This document shows positions 10,096-19,910 of a DNA stretch of 51,556 nucleotides, in pieces (within the stretch, counting starts at the first letter, position 1; every line of letters begins with the position of its first letter). The notes under the pieces were generated by a model. It was not told where the DNA came from. It did no database searches and was given only the letters and a program-made list of their open reading frames with translations. The stretch lies in NCBI GenBank assembly GCA_016222915.1, contig JACRQA010000154.1, positions 1 through 51,556 of the forward strand. Direction: 5' to 3'. The position numbers were made by a program, and so were the translations under genes. The stretch comes from Nitrospirota bacterium. Lineage in GTDB: Bacteria > Nitrospirota > Thermodesulfovibrionia > UBA6902.

Positions 10096-10920
10096 ATGAC
10101 TCACGATGAGATGGAAAAAGTAATGTCTATGGGCCTGGAGGAAAAGATCGATCATTCAAAAAAAATTATTAAAGAAGCTATCAAAAAATACGGTCCGGAA
10201 AATTTAGCCGTCGCCTGGACCGGAGGCAAGGACAGCACGACTATGGTATGGTTGTTCAAAGAGGCTTGCAAAGAGCTGGGAGTAAAGATGCCCAAGTGTA
10301 TGTTCATCGATGAAGGTTACGTGTTTGATGAAATATGGGACATCTTCAACCAGCTCAAAAAAGAATGGGGCCTTGACGTGCGGATTGCAAAAAATACGGA
10401 CGTGAGTGACAAAGCTGAAAAGGTCGGAGATATGGTCAGGGTGAGCAGCCTCAATGAACGCAACAGGAAGGAAATCGAAATTCTGCAATTTGAAGGAAAC
10501 GAGTTCCCCTTTGAACCTGAATCGTATGTCGGTAACCATTTAATGAAAACCGTGGCTATGAATGTATTCCTTGAAGACAACAAAGTTCAGGCGCTGGCAA
10601 CTGCTATAAGATGGGACGAGCAGGAGGCCAGGATAGAGGAAGATTACTTCAGCCCCAGGAAAGTTCCCCCTCATATGCGGGTCCAGCCGATTTTGCATTT
10701 TAAGGAGCGTGACATTTGGGACTTCATATTTAAATATAAAGTCCCATTCTGTGTCTTATACAAGGAAGGATACCGCTCTCTGGGTGCTAAAGGGTCTACG
10801 GTTAAAATGTCCGACATACCCGCGTGGGAGCAGGACCTGGAAAACACATATGAAAGGGCAGGTCGCGGACAGGGGAAGGAAGAAATTATGGGTAAGCTCA
10901 GAGACTTGGGATATATGTAA
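10096..10920 (+). CDS. Phosphoadenosine phosphosulfate reductase / CysD-like PP-loop family protein
   Basis: AVAWTGGKDSTTMVWLF PP-loop and YERAGRGQGKEEIMGKLRDLGYM CysD-like C-terminus; no ECGxH motif of CysH. Confidence 0.8.
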   Translation: MTHDEMEKVMSMGLEEKIDHSKKIIKEAIKKYGPENLAVAWTGGKDSTTMVWLFKEACKELGVKMPKCMFIDEGYVFDEIWDIFNQLKKEWGLDVRIAKNTDVSDKAEKVGDMVRVSSLNERNRKEIEILQFEGNEFPFEPESYVGNHLMKTVAMNVFLEDNKVQALATAIRWDEQEARIEEDYFSPRKVPPHMRVQPILHFKERDIWDFIFKYKVPFCVLYKEGYRSLGAKGSTVKMSDIPAWEQDLENTYERAGRGQGKEEIMGKLRDLGYM

Positions 10921-10953
10921 TGTTTGATAGCATTACACATTTATTAAGATAGG

Positions 10954-12348
10954 ATGAAACAAATACTTGTAGTTGAAAACGACCCTGATATCCAGAATCA
11001 GATAAAATGGGGGCTGTCGAAGGGGTACAACATGCTTCAGGCTTTTAACAAGGATGAAGCGCTGCAGATATTCAATAGTAAAAGGCCGGTTGTCGTTACC
11101 CTTGATCTCGGACTTCCACCTGATGAAAATGGTTCGAGCGAAGGTCTGGCATGTCTGAGTGAAATACTCAACAGCGCCCCTGAAACGAAAGTAATCATCA
11201 TTACCGGGAACAACGACAGAGGAAATGCCCTAAAGGCAATTCAGATGGGCGCATATGATTATTATCTCAAGCCCGTCGATATGGCCGAATTGAAGGTAAT
11301 ATTGCATAGGGCGTTTCACCTTGCAGAGATAGAATCCGAAAACGCCAAGTTACACAAACTACTGGACAGCGAGATAGGTTTTGCCGGAATGATAGGACAG
11401 AGCCCTCAGATGCAAAAGGTCTTTGAGACCATCAGGCAAGTTGCTTCTACCGATATTACGGTCCTGATTACAGGGGAAAGCGGCACAGGTAAAGAACTTG
11501 TGGCAAAGGCTATCCATGATAAAAGTCTGAGGAGTAACGGCCCGTTTATCCCGATCAACTGCGGCGCCATACCCGATACGCTTCTTGAATCAGAGCTGTT
11601 TGGATATGAAAAAGGAGCATTCACAAGCGCATATGGCTTACAAAAAGGGAAATTCGAATATGCCGACAAGGGCACTTTATTCCTTGATGAAATTGGAGAG
11701 ATGCCAACGAACTTACAGGCAAAACTTTTAAGATTCTTACAGGAGAAAAAAATCCAGCGTCTTGGCGGAAGAAAAGATATTGAAATAGATACCAGGGTAA
11801 TCGCCGCTACCAATATTGATTTGAGCGCAGCAATGCAGGAGCGCAAATTCAGAGAGGACCTTTTCTTCAGGATAAGTGTAATTACTATTAATGTCCCTCC
11901 GCTAAGGGATAGGGGACCAGACGCAAAGTTGCTGGCCAATGCCTTTCTTGACAGATATAAGGTCATGTTCAAGAAAAAAATAAACGGCTTCAGCCGTTCC
12001 GCCATTTATGAAATTGAGAAATATCCATGGCCTGGAAATGTCAGAGAGCTTGAAAATAAACTGCAGAAAGCAGTGATTACATCGGATACCGGCCTGATCG
12101 AGCCTCATGATCTCGGATTAGGTGAGCAATCAAGAGAAACAGGAAGTGGAATGCAACCTGAAAAACGGTATAAAGATATGACCCTTAAAGAGGCCCGCAA
12201 GCTACTTGAGATAGACCTGATCTCCAGTGTAATTGCAAGACACAACGGTAACATAAAAAAGGCTTCCGAGGAACTTGGAATAAGCAGGCCTACGCTATAT
12301 GATTTGATTGATAAGCATAAGCTTTTTGTTAAAGATGATATTACGTAA
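10954..12348 (+). CDS. prsR: PEP-CTERM-box response regulator PrsR (receiver, sigma-54 AAA+, Fis HTH)
   Basis: N-terminal receiver (VTLDLGLPP), GESGTGKELVAKAIH, ESELFGYEKGAFTSA (GAFTGA variant GAFTSA), C-terminal Fis HTH. Confidence 0.88.
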   Translation: MKQILVVENDPDIQNQIKWGLSKGYNMLQAFNKDEALQIFNSKRPVVVTLDLGLPPDENGSSEGLACLSEILNSAPETKVIIITGNNDRGNALKAIQMGAYDYYLKPVDMAELKVILHRAFHLAEIESENAKLHKLLDSEIGFAGMIGQSPQMQKVFETIRQVASTDITVLITGESGTGKELVAKAIHDKSLRSNGPFIPINCGAIPDTLLESELFGYEKGAFTSAYGLQKGKFEYADKGTLFLDEIGEMPTNLQAKLLRFLQEKKIQRLGGRKDIEIDTRVIAATNIDLSAAMQERKFREDLFFRISVITINVPPLRDRGPDAKLLANAFLDRYKVMFKKKINGFSRSAIYEIEKYPWPGNVRELENKLQKAVITSDTGLIEPHDLGLGEQSRETGSGMQPEKRYKDMTLKEARKLLEIDLISSVIARHNGNIKKASEELGISRPTLYDLIDKHKLFVKDDIT

Positions 12349-12429
12349 TTGAAATACTCAGATAACCAGATAGCAACATTATATAAACACATCACAAAGA
12401 ATATTGGCCTGCTTTATCTCATTTAACAT

Positions 12430-12852
12430 TTATTTCTTTTTCAGTCTTCTGTAAAGAGCGACCCCCATTAAACCTGATCCGAGGAGTAATAAAGTCACAG
12501 GCTCCGGGACCAAAGCAGCTTTATCTCTGGATCTATTGCTGCTTGTATTATTTACATTAACTGAAGTTGACAATATAACAGGGAATGAAACGGACCTTAA
12601 TTGGCGCAGCATGGATTTAATTGTCATAGCGATATCTGAAGACGTGATTGTGGTTAGGCACTGCGGAATAATATCTATCGAATCATTAATAGTGAAATGC
12701 CGATTGAAATTTCTTCCTGAATCTGTCCGGATTAATGATGATGCATGTGTAACAGCATATAAAGTTAACGTTGATAATAATATAACCACAATGCCATATA
12801 TCGTCTTTTTAATTTTTATTCCCGCTGACCCTCTGATAGTAGAGAAAGACAT
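12430..12852 (-). CDS. PEP-CTERM sorting domain protein
   Basis: C-terminus VPEPVTLLLLGSGLMGVALYRRLKKK (PEP motif, hydrophobic span, basic tail) and N-terminal signal-like segment. Confidence 0.9.
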   Translation of the reverse strand: MSFSTIRGSAGIKIKKTIYGIVVILLSTLTLYAVTHASSLIRTDSGRNFNRHFTINDSIDIIPQCLTTITSSDIAMTIKSMLRQLRSVSFPVILSTSVNVNNTSSNRSRDKAALVPEPVTLLLLGSGLMGVALYRRLKKK

Positions 12853-12864
12853 AGCTTCAATAGA

Positions 12865-12880
12865 GCAATATTTGTGCCAA
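12865..12880 (-). promoter_or_regulatory. Sigma-54 promoter of the PEP-CTERM gene
   Basis: Minus-strand TTGGCACAAATATTGC: TGGCAC-N5-TTGC, just upstream of the 12852 start. Confidence 0.8.
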
Positions 12881-13263
12881 AATCAGGTGTACATATAACG
12901 CATTGAATAATAGACTTTCATAAATAAATAGCTGTTAATTTATGGATAGGTTAAATAATATTCCATGTAAAGGATGCCGACAACAGATACCAGGAACTGC
13001 TTAGCATATGATCAACTGTAATTTCTCGTATTTATCAATGAAGCAATAAACCATAGATAATTTTTATCTCTAACTTGAAATATATTTTGCAAAGAATTAC
13101 TGCCTCCGTAAATAACATAATAAGACGCGTCGATGGATACTTGACGCATAAGTGTAGCAATGGAAATACCATCTGCCGTAGAATGGCCGTTGTCTAGTCG
13201 TGATGTTAATCACTGATCCTCTTAGCTATTTTCTTCTATCATAAATTCAAGATAGATAAATAA

Positions 13264-13361
13264 AGGTTTCCGATAAAGGTAAACCCTGGGTAACCAGGGG
13301 GCACAAAGCCAAGGGTCCTTTTTGAAGTAAGCAAATAAGGATAGCCGGTTGTCGAAGAAAC
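13264..13361 (+). ncRNA. GEMM / cyclic di-GMP-I-like riboswitch
   Basis: CGATAAaGGTAAACC, CCTGG-GTAA-CCAGG (GNRA-capped P2), GGCACAAAGCC, AAGGATAGCCGG, closing TTGTCG; followed by terminator and SD. Deviates from GACGCAAAGCC. Confidence 0.78.
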
Positions 13362-13387
13362 AGTGCTTGCCAAGCATTTATCTTTGG

Positions 13388-13424
13388 AAAAAGCCTGTTT
13401 CTCTTTTTAGGAAACAGGCTTTTT
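13388..13424 (+). terminator. Intrinsic terminator / expression platform downstream of riboswitch
   Basis: Perfect stem AAAAAGCCTGTTTC - tctttttag - GAAACAGGCTTTTT, 21 nt before the ATG at 13446. Confidence 0.85.
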
Positions 13425-13445
13425 GATGCAACAAGGAGGTACGCT

Positions 13446-15908
13446 ATGGTAAGCAAACAAAAGAAAATAGTTTCATTTTATGGATTAGCGCTCTGCTTGA
13501 TATTTTCCTTTCACAGTAACATTCTTTTTGCTGCCAGTGTCGTGCTTTCATGGGTACCCCCGTCTGCAAATAATGATCAGACGCCTTTAAATGATCTTGC
13601 GGGATACAACGTATATTTTGGTACGGCATCGGGCAATTACTCCGAGAAGGTTGATGTCGGAAATGTATTGACTTATCAAGTGAACAATCTGTCAACCGGG
13701 GTGACTTATTATTTCACGACTACTGCATATGACACGTCAGGCAATGAAAGCGGATACTCTAATGAGGTTATCAAGACATTTCCCGTCCCGGATACGACAG
13801 CTCCAGTGGTATCAGGGATACAGGCGACAAACATAACAAGCAGTTCTGTAACAATTGCATGGACAACTAATGAAGCTTCTGACACAAGGGTAGAGTACGG
13901 GACCAGCGTGTCATATGGAAGCACGACAACGGTCAATACAGCAATGGTGACCAGCCACAGCCAGAACATAAGCGGACTGGCGGCCTCAAAACTGTATCAT
14001 TACAGAGTGGTGAGCCGCGACTCGTCGGGCAATCAGGCTGTGTCCGGAGATTATACGTTCACAACACCGGCCCCGCCTGATACAACAGCTCCGGCAGTAT
14101 CGGGAGTACAGGCGACAAACATAACAAGCAGCTCTGTAACAATTGAATGGACAACTAATGAAGCTTCTGACACAAGGGTAGAGTACGGGACCAGCGTGTC
14201 ATATGGAAGCACGACAACGGTCAATACAGTAATGGTGACCAGCCACAGTCAGAACATAAGCGGATTGACGGCCTCAAAACTGTATCATTACAGAGTGGTG
14301 AGCCGCGACTCGTCGGGCAATCAGGCTGTGTCCGGAGATTATACGTTTACTACCCAGGCACTGCCTGTTCCAGTAGATTATTACTGTGATAGCGATAATG
14401 ACGGCTATATAAACATATCAAAAGCCGGGTCATGTACAGGATCGGGTTGCGCACCTGCCGGGTGTCAGTTAACACCGGGTAATGACTGCAATGACATTGT
14501 CCAGTCTATTAATCCAGGCATAAAAGATGATACATGCGACGGAATAGACAATAATTGTGACGGTACCCCTGACAACCACTTTGTTATTGCGGCCATTTCA
14601 TGCGGAACAGGTGTCTGCACATCAACAGGGCAAATCATATGCCAGTCCGGAACAGAAGTTAATACCTGCAGTCCGGGGATACGTTCAGAAAGCTCTGAAA
14701 CCACATGCGGTGATGGTCTTGACAATGATTGTGACGGTCTGGTTGATGAAGACTGTTTCCCGGACATCAAGGTCAGTAATGTGCTTTTAAGCGAAGATTT
14801 CTCTTCCGGGATACCGGCGACATGGTCGATACAAGGGGGATGGAGTGCAGACAATTCGTGCGGACAGACTATAACTTATCCATTCAGCGGGAAATACGCG
14901 ATAGTTGATTCTTCGTGTACAACTACTGATGTTGAAGAGCTGATTACAGAGCCGGTAGATACAGTTGCATGCAGCAGCGTAGCTCTTACCTATAGTAATC
15001 AGTATTATTCGTACTCCGGCAATATTGAAGTAGATGTAAGTAATGACGGGGGAACTACTTGGTCAAACAACATCAGCATCGGAGCCGACGACGGATATCC
15101 TGCTCCAAACTGGAAAGAGATCGACATTAGCTCCATTGCAGATGCAACTGATGCGCAGATAAAATTCAGATATGCAAACAGTACAGCAAACGGCTACTGG
15201 GCGCTTGATAATGTATGGGTTACATGTCAATCAAATCAGTTGGACTTCTCTTCAGAAATGCAGGCTGCGTCTTCAAGGACATTAATGATATCCAACCCGG
15301 GAACAGACATACTCACAATTAATGCAATTGATCTCGGAGGGCCCGATGCGTCAGAGTTCAGTATAGGTGCTAATGACAACTGTACAAACCAGGCATTGCA
15401 TTCCGATGAAACCTGCACTGTTGATGTAGTCTTTACACCAAAATCCGCAGGCCTGAAGAACGCAATCCTCGCCATTGCGTCGAATGACCCGGACACCTCG
15501 ATTGTGAATGTACCGCTGGCAGGTGTGGTAACTAACATAATTAACCCGGCTCCTGTAATTAAAGTCAATAATTCATCCGGGATTGTAAATATAGCCCGAG
15601 GTGGAAACATTGCAGTGAGTTTAGAGCTCGACCCCGGCAGCTTTATCGGCACAAATGCCGACTGGTGGGTATTGATGGAGTATCGTAACCGCTGGTACTA
15701 TTATGATTCATTGACAAACAAATGGAGGCGAGGATATTCATTCTACAAACAGGGGCAATTGGATAGTATGGGGCCGGTCAATCTTCTAAACAACACAAGA
15801 TGGTATTCAGGCCGGTACACCTTGTATTTTGGGGTCGATACAGCCATGAACGGCATTCAGGATTCCGGAAAATATTATTACGATACTGTCATCGTAGATG
15901 TTCAGTAA
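13446..15908 (+). CDS. Secreted fibronectin type III / MopE-motif / choice-of-anchor protein
   Basis: Signal peptide; FN3 domains; DNCDGTPD and DGLDNDCDGLVDEDC MopE motifs; ASPM/SPD-2/Hydin-like 'NPGTDILTINAIDLGGPDASEFSI'. Confidence 0.88.
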   Translation: MVSKQKKIVSFYGLALCLIFSFHSNILFAASVVLSWVPPSANNDQTPLNDLAGYNVYFGTASGNYSEKVDVGNVLTYQVNNLSTGVTYYFTTTAYDTSGNESGYSNEVIKTFPVPDTTAPVVSGIQATNITSSSVTIAWTTNEASDTRVEYGTSVSYGSTTTVNTAMVTSHSQNISGLAASKLYHYRVVSRDSSGNQAVSGDYTFTTPAPPDTTAPAVSGVQATNITSSSVTIEWTTNEASDTRVEYGTSVSYGSTTTVNTVMVTSHSQNISGLTASKLYHYRVVSRDSSGNQAVSGDYTFTTQALPVPVDYYCDSDNDGYINISKAGSCTGSGCAPAGCQLTPGNDCNDIVQSINPGIKDDTCDGIDNNCDGTPDNHFVIAAISCGTGVCTSTGQIICQSGTEVNTCSPGIRSESSETTCGDGLDNDCDGLVDEDCFPDIKVSNVLLSEDFSSGIPATWSIQGGWSADNSCGQTITYPFSGKYAIVDSSCTTTDVEELITEPVDTVACSSVALTYSNQYYSYSGNIEVDVSNDGGTTWSNNISIGADDGYPAPNWKEIDISSIADATDAQIKFRYANSTANGYWALDNVWVTCQSNQLDFSSEMQAASSRTLMISNPGTDILTINAIDLGGPDASEFSIGANDNCTNQALHSDETCTVDVVFTPKSAGLKNAILAIASNDPDTSIVNVPLAGVVTNIINPAPVIKVNNSSGIVNIARGGNIAVSLELDPGSFIGTNADWWVLMEYRNRWYYYDSLTNKWRRGYSFYKQGQLDSMGPVNLLNNTRWYSGRYTLYFGVDTAMNGIQDSGKYYYDTVIVDVQ
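13791..14355 (+). repeat. Tandem 288-bp FN3 domain duplication
   Basis: DTTAP(V/A)VSG(I/V)QATNITSSSVTI(A/E)WTTNEASDTRVEYG... at 13791 and 14079, nearly identical at DNA level. Confidence 0.95.
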
Positions 15909-15961
15909 GGTTTGGTGTAGAAGTACAGCGGTGACAAGACATACGGAAAGTACCCGCAAAT

Positions 15962-15998
15962 CCCCTCTCCCGGATAAGTACTAAATCAGAGAGAGGGG
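15962..15998 (+). terminator. Possible terminator hairpin after FN3 gene
   Basis: CCCCTCTC ... GAGAGGGG followed by a short T-rich run. Confidence 0.45.
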
Positions 15999-16293
15999 TT
16001 GTTGCATCTGCTCTTACATCATGTTTACAACCATCCACTGCATCCTTTCGTCCGGACCGGTCCTGCGGGCCGCGATGCTATCGACAAAGGACGATTTATT
16101 AATTACATTCTCCAGAAAACTTGTAGTGGTCTCCGCCTATCTCCGTATTGAAAATTACAATGGGAAATATTGTCTTATCGGACCAGCCTGCATCTATATA
16201 ATTGTACAGCGTGCCTTACGTCAGTCAATTGAAAAAAATTACATTGCCGGTATAGACTAGTCATGTGCCCCCAGTTATAAAAAGGAGACTTGA

Positions 16294-17754
16294 ATGGATA
16301 CAAAGAAATTATTAACATTGCTTCCCGATCATTCCGCCGACTCATCTCTTTTTGTCTCTACGCGGGATCGTGAAGGCAAGGTGCGATATAAATGGAATAC
16401 CGTGCTTGAAAGGGGGCTTTCTTCCGATTACGGGCTTTTCATGCCTGCCAAACTGCCTTACTTTACTGAAGCAGCGATAAACAGGTTATCAAATCTGACC
16501 TATCCTGAAATGGCATGGGTGATCATGAGGAGCTTTCTCCCTCAGGACGATATCCCTGATAAAGTCCTCGCAGACATTTGTGAAGGGGCATATAGTGAGA
16601 CGCATATACCCATTGAAAACGCCGTAGATGATAACAACCTTGTCATTGCGCGTCTCGACAGAGGCCCTTCATGCAGCTTTAAGGACTTTGCAGCCCGCTT
16701 CCTGGCGAGACTAATGAGCCACTATCTTTCAGTCAATAAAAGAGAGGCCACCATTATCGTCGCCACATCAGGAGATACGGGTACGGCAATCCAGACGGCC
16801 TTTTATGGTTTACCCAGTACAAGGGTCCTGGTCCTCTATCCTGCCGACGGGGTCTCCGAGGTCCAGGAAAAACAGATGCTTTCCGTAAAAGGAAATGTCA
16901 GCGCCATCCCGGTCAGCGGAAATTTCGACGCCTGCCAGCAATTGGCAAAGGACCTGCTTAATAATGATGAAGTGCGCAACCGCTTTCATCTTACGTCAGC
17001 CAATTCCATTTCCATGTGGAGACTTCTGCCACAGGCAGTTTATTATTTCTTTATATGGGCTGGCCTCAATAAGATGTTCCCGGGCCAGAATATCATATTT
17101 GCTGTGCCATCCGGGAATCTGGGCAATCTTACCGCCGGTCTGATTGCAAAGCGGATGGGTCTGCCTGTCAAGGTATTCATTGCCGGCACGAACGCCAACA
17201 ATATCTTCGCAAATATTGTCGGGAAAGGCACATCCTCCGGCAGCCTGAGCAACAAGCTTACACTTGCAAATTCCATGGACATTTCCGTGCCCTCCAACCT
17301 TGAGCGTATTCTATTTCTCTATGGTGAGACCCCGGTAAATATACCGGACATCCTTCTGGAAAAAAGAAGCATCAACCCGGCGGTTGTGGAGAACCTCCGC
17401 AGGGACGTTTTTGGAGAGGACATCATCACAAATGAGGACATCGAGGCCCATATCGTAAGGTTCTGGCGGCGAAACAATATTGTCCTTGAACCCCATGGGG
17501 TGATAGGAGTGGCCGCGTCCTTCAGATACAGGCAATATTTCAGTGAAGATAAGTCAATCATTGCAGTGCTTGAGACCGCGTCTCCGGCGAAATTTCCTGA
17601 CTTTCAGAAAAATTATCCCGATATTCCAATGCCACAATGCCCGTCAGTGAAAAAATTGGCTGGAATAGACCTTAAATCCATTCGTCCTGCAAAGGTCCCT
17701 GCTGAGCTAGGCTCCATTATTGAGCAACTGGAACGACTGATATCGCATAATTAA
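16294..17754 (+). CDS. thrC: Threonine synthase
   Basis: VRYKWNTVLERGLSSDYGLFMP, PSCSFKDFAARFL (PLP Lys), ATSGDTGTAIQTAF, FHLTSANSISMWRLLPQAVYYF. Confidence 0.93.
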   Translation: MDTKKLLTLLPDHSADSSLFVSTRDREGKVRYKWNTVLERGLSSDYGLFMPAKLPYFTEAAINRLSNLTYPEMAWVIMRSFLPQDDIPDKVLADICEGAYSETHIPIENAVDDNNLVIARLDRGPSCSFKDFAARFLARLMSHYLSVNKREATIIVATSGDTGTAIQTAFYGLPSTRVLVLYPADGVSEVQEKQMLSVKGNVSAIPVSGNFDACQQLAKDLLNNDEVRNRFHLTSANSISMWRLLPQAVYYFFIWAGLNKMFPGQNIIFAVPSGNLGNLTAGLIAKRMGLPVKVFIAGTNANNIFANIVGKGTSSGSLSNKLTLANSMDISVPSNLERILFLYGETPVNIPDILLEKRSINPAVVENLRRDVFGEDIITNEDIEAHIVRFWRRNNIVLEPHGVIGVAASFRYRQYFSEDKSIIAVLETASPAKFPDFQKNYPDIPMPQCPSVKKLAGIDLKSIRPAKVPAELGSIIEQLERLISHN

Positions 17755-17884
17755 TTCCATGCAACTGCTTAGCTGAATGTACCCTCAGGGACGGCTGATA
17801 CTCATTACGATTTGACTCTATCGGTCAATTGATAGACCTTACAGTTGCATTAAATTACCCATATAAGGCGAGCGGGCTTGACGG

Positions 17885-17916
17885 ATGTAGGGGCATGGCG
17901 CGCCATGCCCCTACAT
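17885..17916. repeat. 32-bp perfect palindrome (REP-like)
   Basis: ATGTAGGGGCATGGCGCGCCATGCCCCTACAT. Confidence 0.9.
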
Positions 17917-18012
17917 TGCGATCCCTCAGCGAGATTCATAAAAGCATAAGTAATATCTTTCTGAACTTCACTAAACGTTAAGTCCTGCTGCCAAAGTTAA
18001 TTCCAATATCCT

Positions 18013-18060
18013 ATCGCATTGTAAAGGTTTTACGGCAAGGCCGCTTGCCTTATATATGCA
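18013..18060 (+). repeat. Copy A of an ATCGCnTTGTAAAGGTTTTnCGGCA intergenic element
   Basis: Shares long blocks with 22848-22895 (copy B). Confidence 0.6.
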
Positions 18061-18151
18061 ATACTAGGGTAGATTCTTATCGTCAATAGAGTTGACTTTG
18101 GGAATATATGCTGTAGAATTTGATTAATCAGATATTGTTCAGGTGGTTATC

Positions 18152-18547
18152 ATGGAAAAGTATATTGTCGACATAAAGGGCAGGGCCGAGGAATATTTTC
18201 AGGGTGCTCAAGAGACGAAGAAAATTAATTTTCCACTGTGTCTGGCTCTAAAATACGGAGATGACGTCTCTGCTGAATGTCCGAATTTCCTGCTCAATAC
18301 CAGAAAAGGCAAGGTGTTTGTTGAGACCAAGTCGCCTTTGGCTGAAGGCTCGAAAGTACTCCTCCATTTTTATATCCCCGAAGCAAAGCTACTCTCGGAG
18401 TTTGAAGGTAAGGTGATCTCACAGCAAAACGAAGGGCGGCAACCAAAAGGGAACCTCATAAAAATCCGGGACGTTACGCGCCGTAGATTGCATCAGTTGG
18501 AGGAATACCTTGAAGAAAAAAGACATCTGATCGATGAAAAAGTCTAG
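18152..18547 (+). CDS. PilZ-like domain protein (divergent)
   Basis: 132 aa; pattern FVETKSPLAEGSKVLLHFYIPE...FEGKVI resembles PilZ; canonical RxxxR not evident. Confidence 0.55.
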   Translation: MEKYIVDIKGRAEEYFQGAQETKKINFPLCLALKYGDDVSAECPNFLLNTRKGKVFVETKSPLAEGSKVLLHFYIPEAKLLSEFEGKVISQQNEGRQPKGNLIKIRDVTRRRLHQLEEYLEEKRHLIDEKV

Positions 18548-18563
18548 GATTTGTAAGCCCGCA

Positions 18564-19910
18564 TCATTTAGGCAGGATAAAATAAAAATTGTTCCCGTAT
18601 TGCGTGGCCTCATAGCCCACAATTCCTCCGTGGATTTCAACCGCGTGCTTGATAAAAGACAGACCATGCCCCGTGCCGGGCTGGGTCAATACATTGGAAG
18701 CCCGGAACTCCTCATCAAATAACCTGCCCCTCTCCTCCGGAGCGATATGCGGCCCTGTGCTGAAGACATTAAACTTTACACCATCTTTCCCCGGGCCGAA
18801 GTAATCCCTGATCATCTCGTGCCCGTATGAAATATATTTCTTCTTCTCGCCTGTTTCAGCAATAATCTCCTGGGTGTACTTAACGGCGTTTGAAAAAAGA
18901 TTGGCATAGACCTGCGCTATCAGGCCGACATCCACCACAGTTATTATTTCAGAATCCGGGATGCCGCTGATACGGTCATCTATCGATATCCCCATCCTCT
19001 TTAATTGCTCGCTGTACCGTTCAAGCTGCGGCTGCAGGACGTCCTTTTTCATGTCGCATGGCTTAGTGCGGAGGGAAAGGCGTCCCTGGTCAAAATGGCT
19101 TTTCCTAAAGAGGGTCTCAATAAACAGGCTCATGTTCTTGTAATGTTTTTCGATATTTTCGAGCTCCGATGCCAACCCCTGGTTATTGTCATTTAATTCT
19201 TTCATAAAATTATTCATGCATGCCGTATCACACAACCCTGCGGTCGATTTATTGGCAAAGTCTTTTTCCAGCTCTATATTCTTCTCTATTTTTCTTCTCA
19301 GGCCCTTCAGGAAAAGCTTGTACACCATATTGGGGACAATAATATTATGTTCAATGTCGGCAACAAGGGAGCGGATAAACTTAAGATGCTCGATATTCTT
19401 CTTGACAAGGAACCTGTTATGTATGTTAAATCCGATACGGTTGGCGTATTTCTGGAAAAAGAGCTCACGGTGCTCTGAAAGGTCCCTGACCGGATAAATT
19501 GCAAGTATCCCGAGCACGTCGTCCTCAACTTTAAAAGGAAGCTCCTCAATCAGGGGTTCCTTGCCACGGATCGTCAGCACGAGACTGTTCTTCTTCGTAT
19601 AATAAGGTTTGTCCGCGGGTCTCACTTCCTCCGGAGGAGGCGTGTGCAGCTTATAATCCCCTGCTTCGGTCTTTGCAATAAGCAGAAGCGCATTCGTGGC
19701 CGGGTCTACAATGTAAAGACACGCCTGAAGATTAAAGAAGTATTCCGGTATCGCCACGCACAGTTTATAGAAGTCCTCAATATCGTCTATTTCCTGGGCC
19801 AGATCAAAAAAAGTCTTCAGCGCGTTATTTTCTTCTTCAGTGAAGTCATAATTCCTGTAATCGCTTTTTTTGTCTTCGACGCGTTTTATTATATAGTCAG
19901 TATCACCCAT
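18564..19910 (-). CDS. Sensor histidine kinase (GAF-like sensor, HATPase)
   Basis: QVYANLFSNAVKYTQEI (N box), GTGHGLSFIKHAVEIHGG (G box). Confidence 0.8.
   Translation of the reverse strand: MGDTDYIIKRVEDKKSDYRNYDFTEEENNALKTFFDLAQEIDDIEDFYKLCVAIPEYFFNLQACLYIVDPATNALLLIAKTEAGDYKLHTPPPEEVRPADKPYYTKKNSLVLTIRGKEPLIEELPFKVEDDVLGILAIYPVRDLSEHRELFFQKYANRIGFNIHNRFLVKKNIEHLKFIRSLVADIEHNIIVPNMVYKLFLKGLRRKIEKNIELEKDFANKSTAGLCDTACMNNFMKELNDNNQGLASELENIEKHYKNMSLFIETLFRKSHFDQGRLSLRTKPCDMKKDVLQPQLERYSEQLKRMGISIDDRISGIPDSEIITVVDVGLIAQVYANLFSNAVKYTQEIIAETGEKKKYISYGHEMIRDYFGPGKDGVKFNVFSTGPHIAPEERGRLFDEEFRASNVLTQPGTGHGLSFIKHAVEIHGGIVGYEATQYGNNFYFILPK

Noticed and set aside
11406-12005. 199-aa minus-strand ORF within prsR
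   Set aside because: Antisense shadow of a conserved AAA+ domain.
16021-16260. 79-aa ORF upstream of thrC
   Set aside because: No clear SD or recognisable domain; likely chance ORF.
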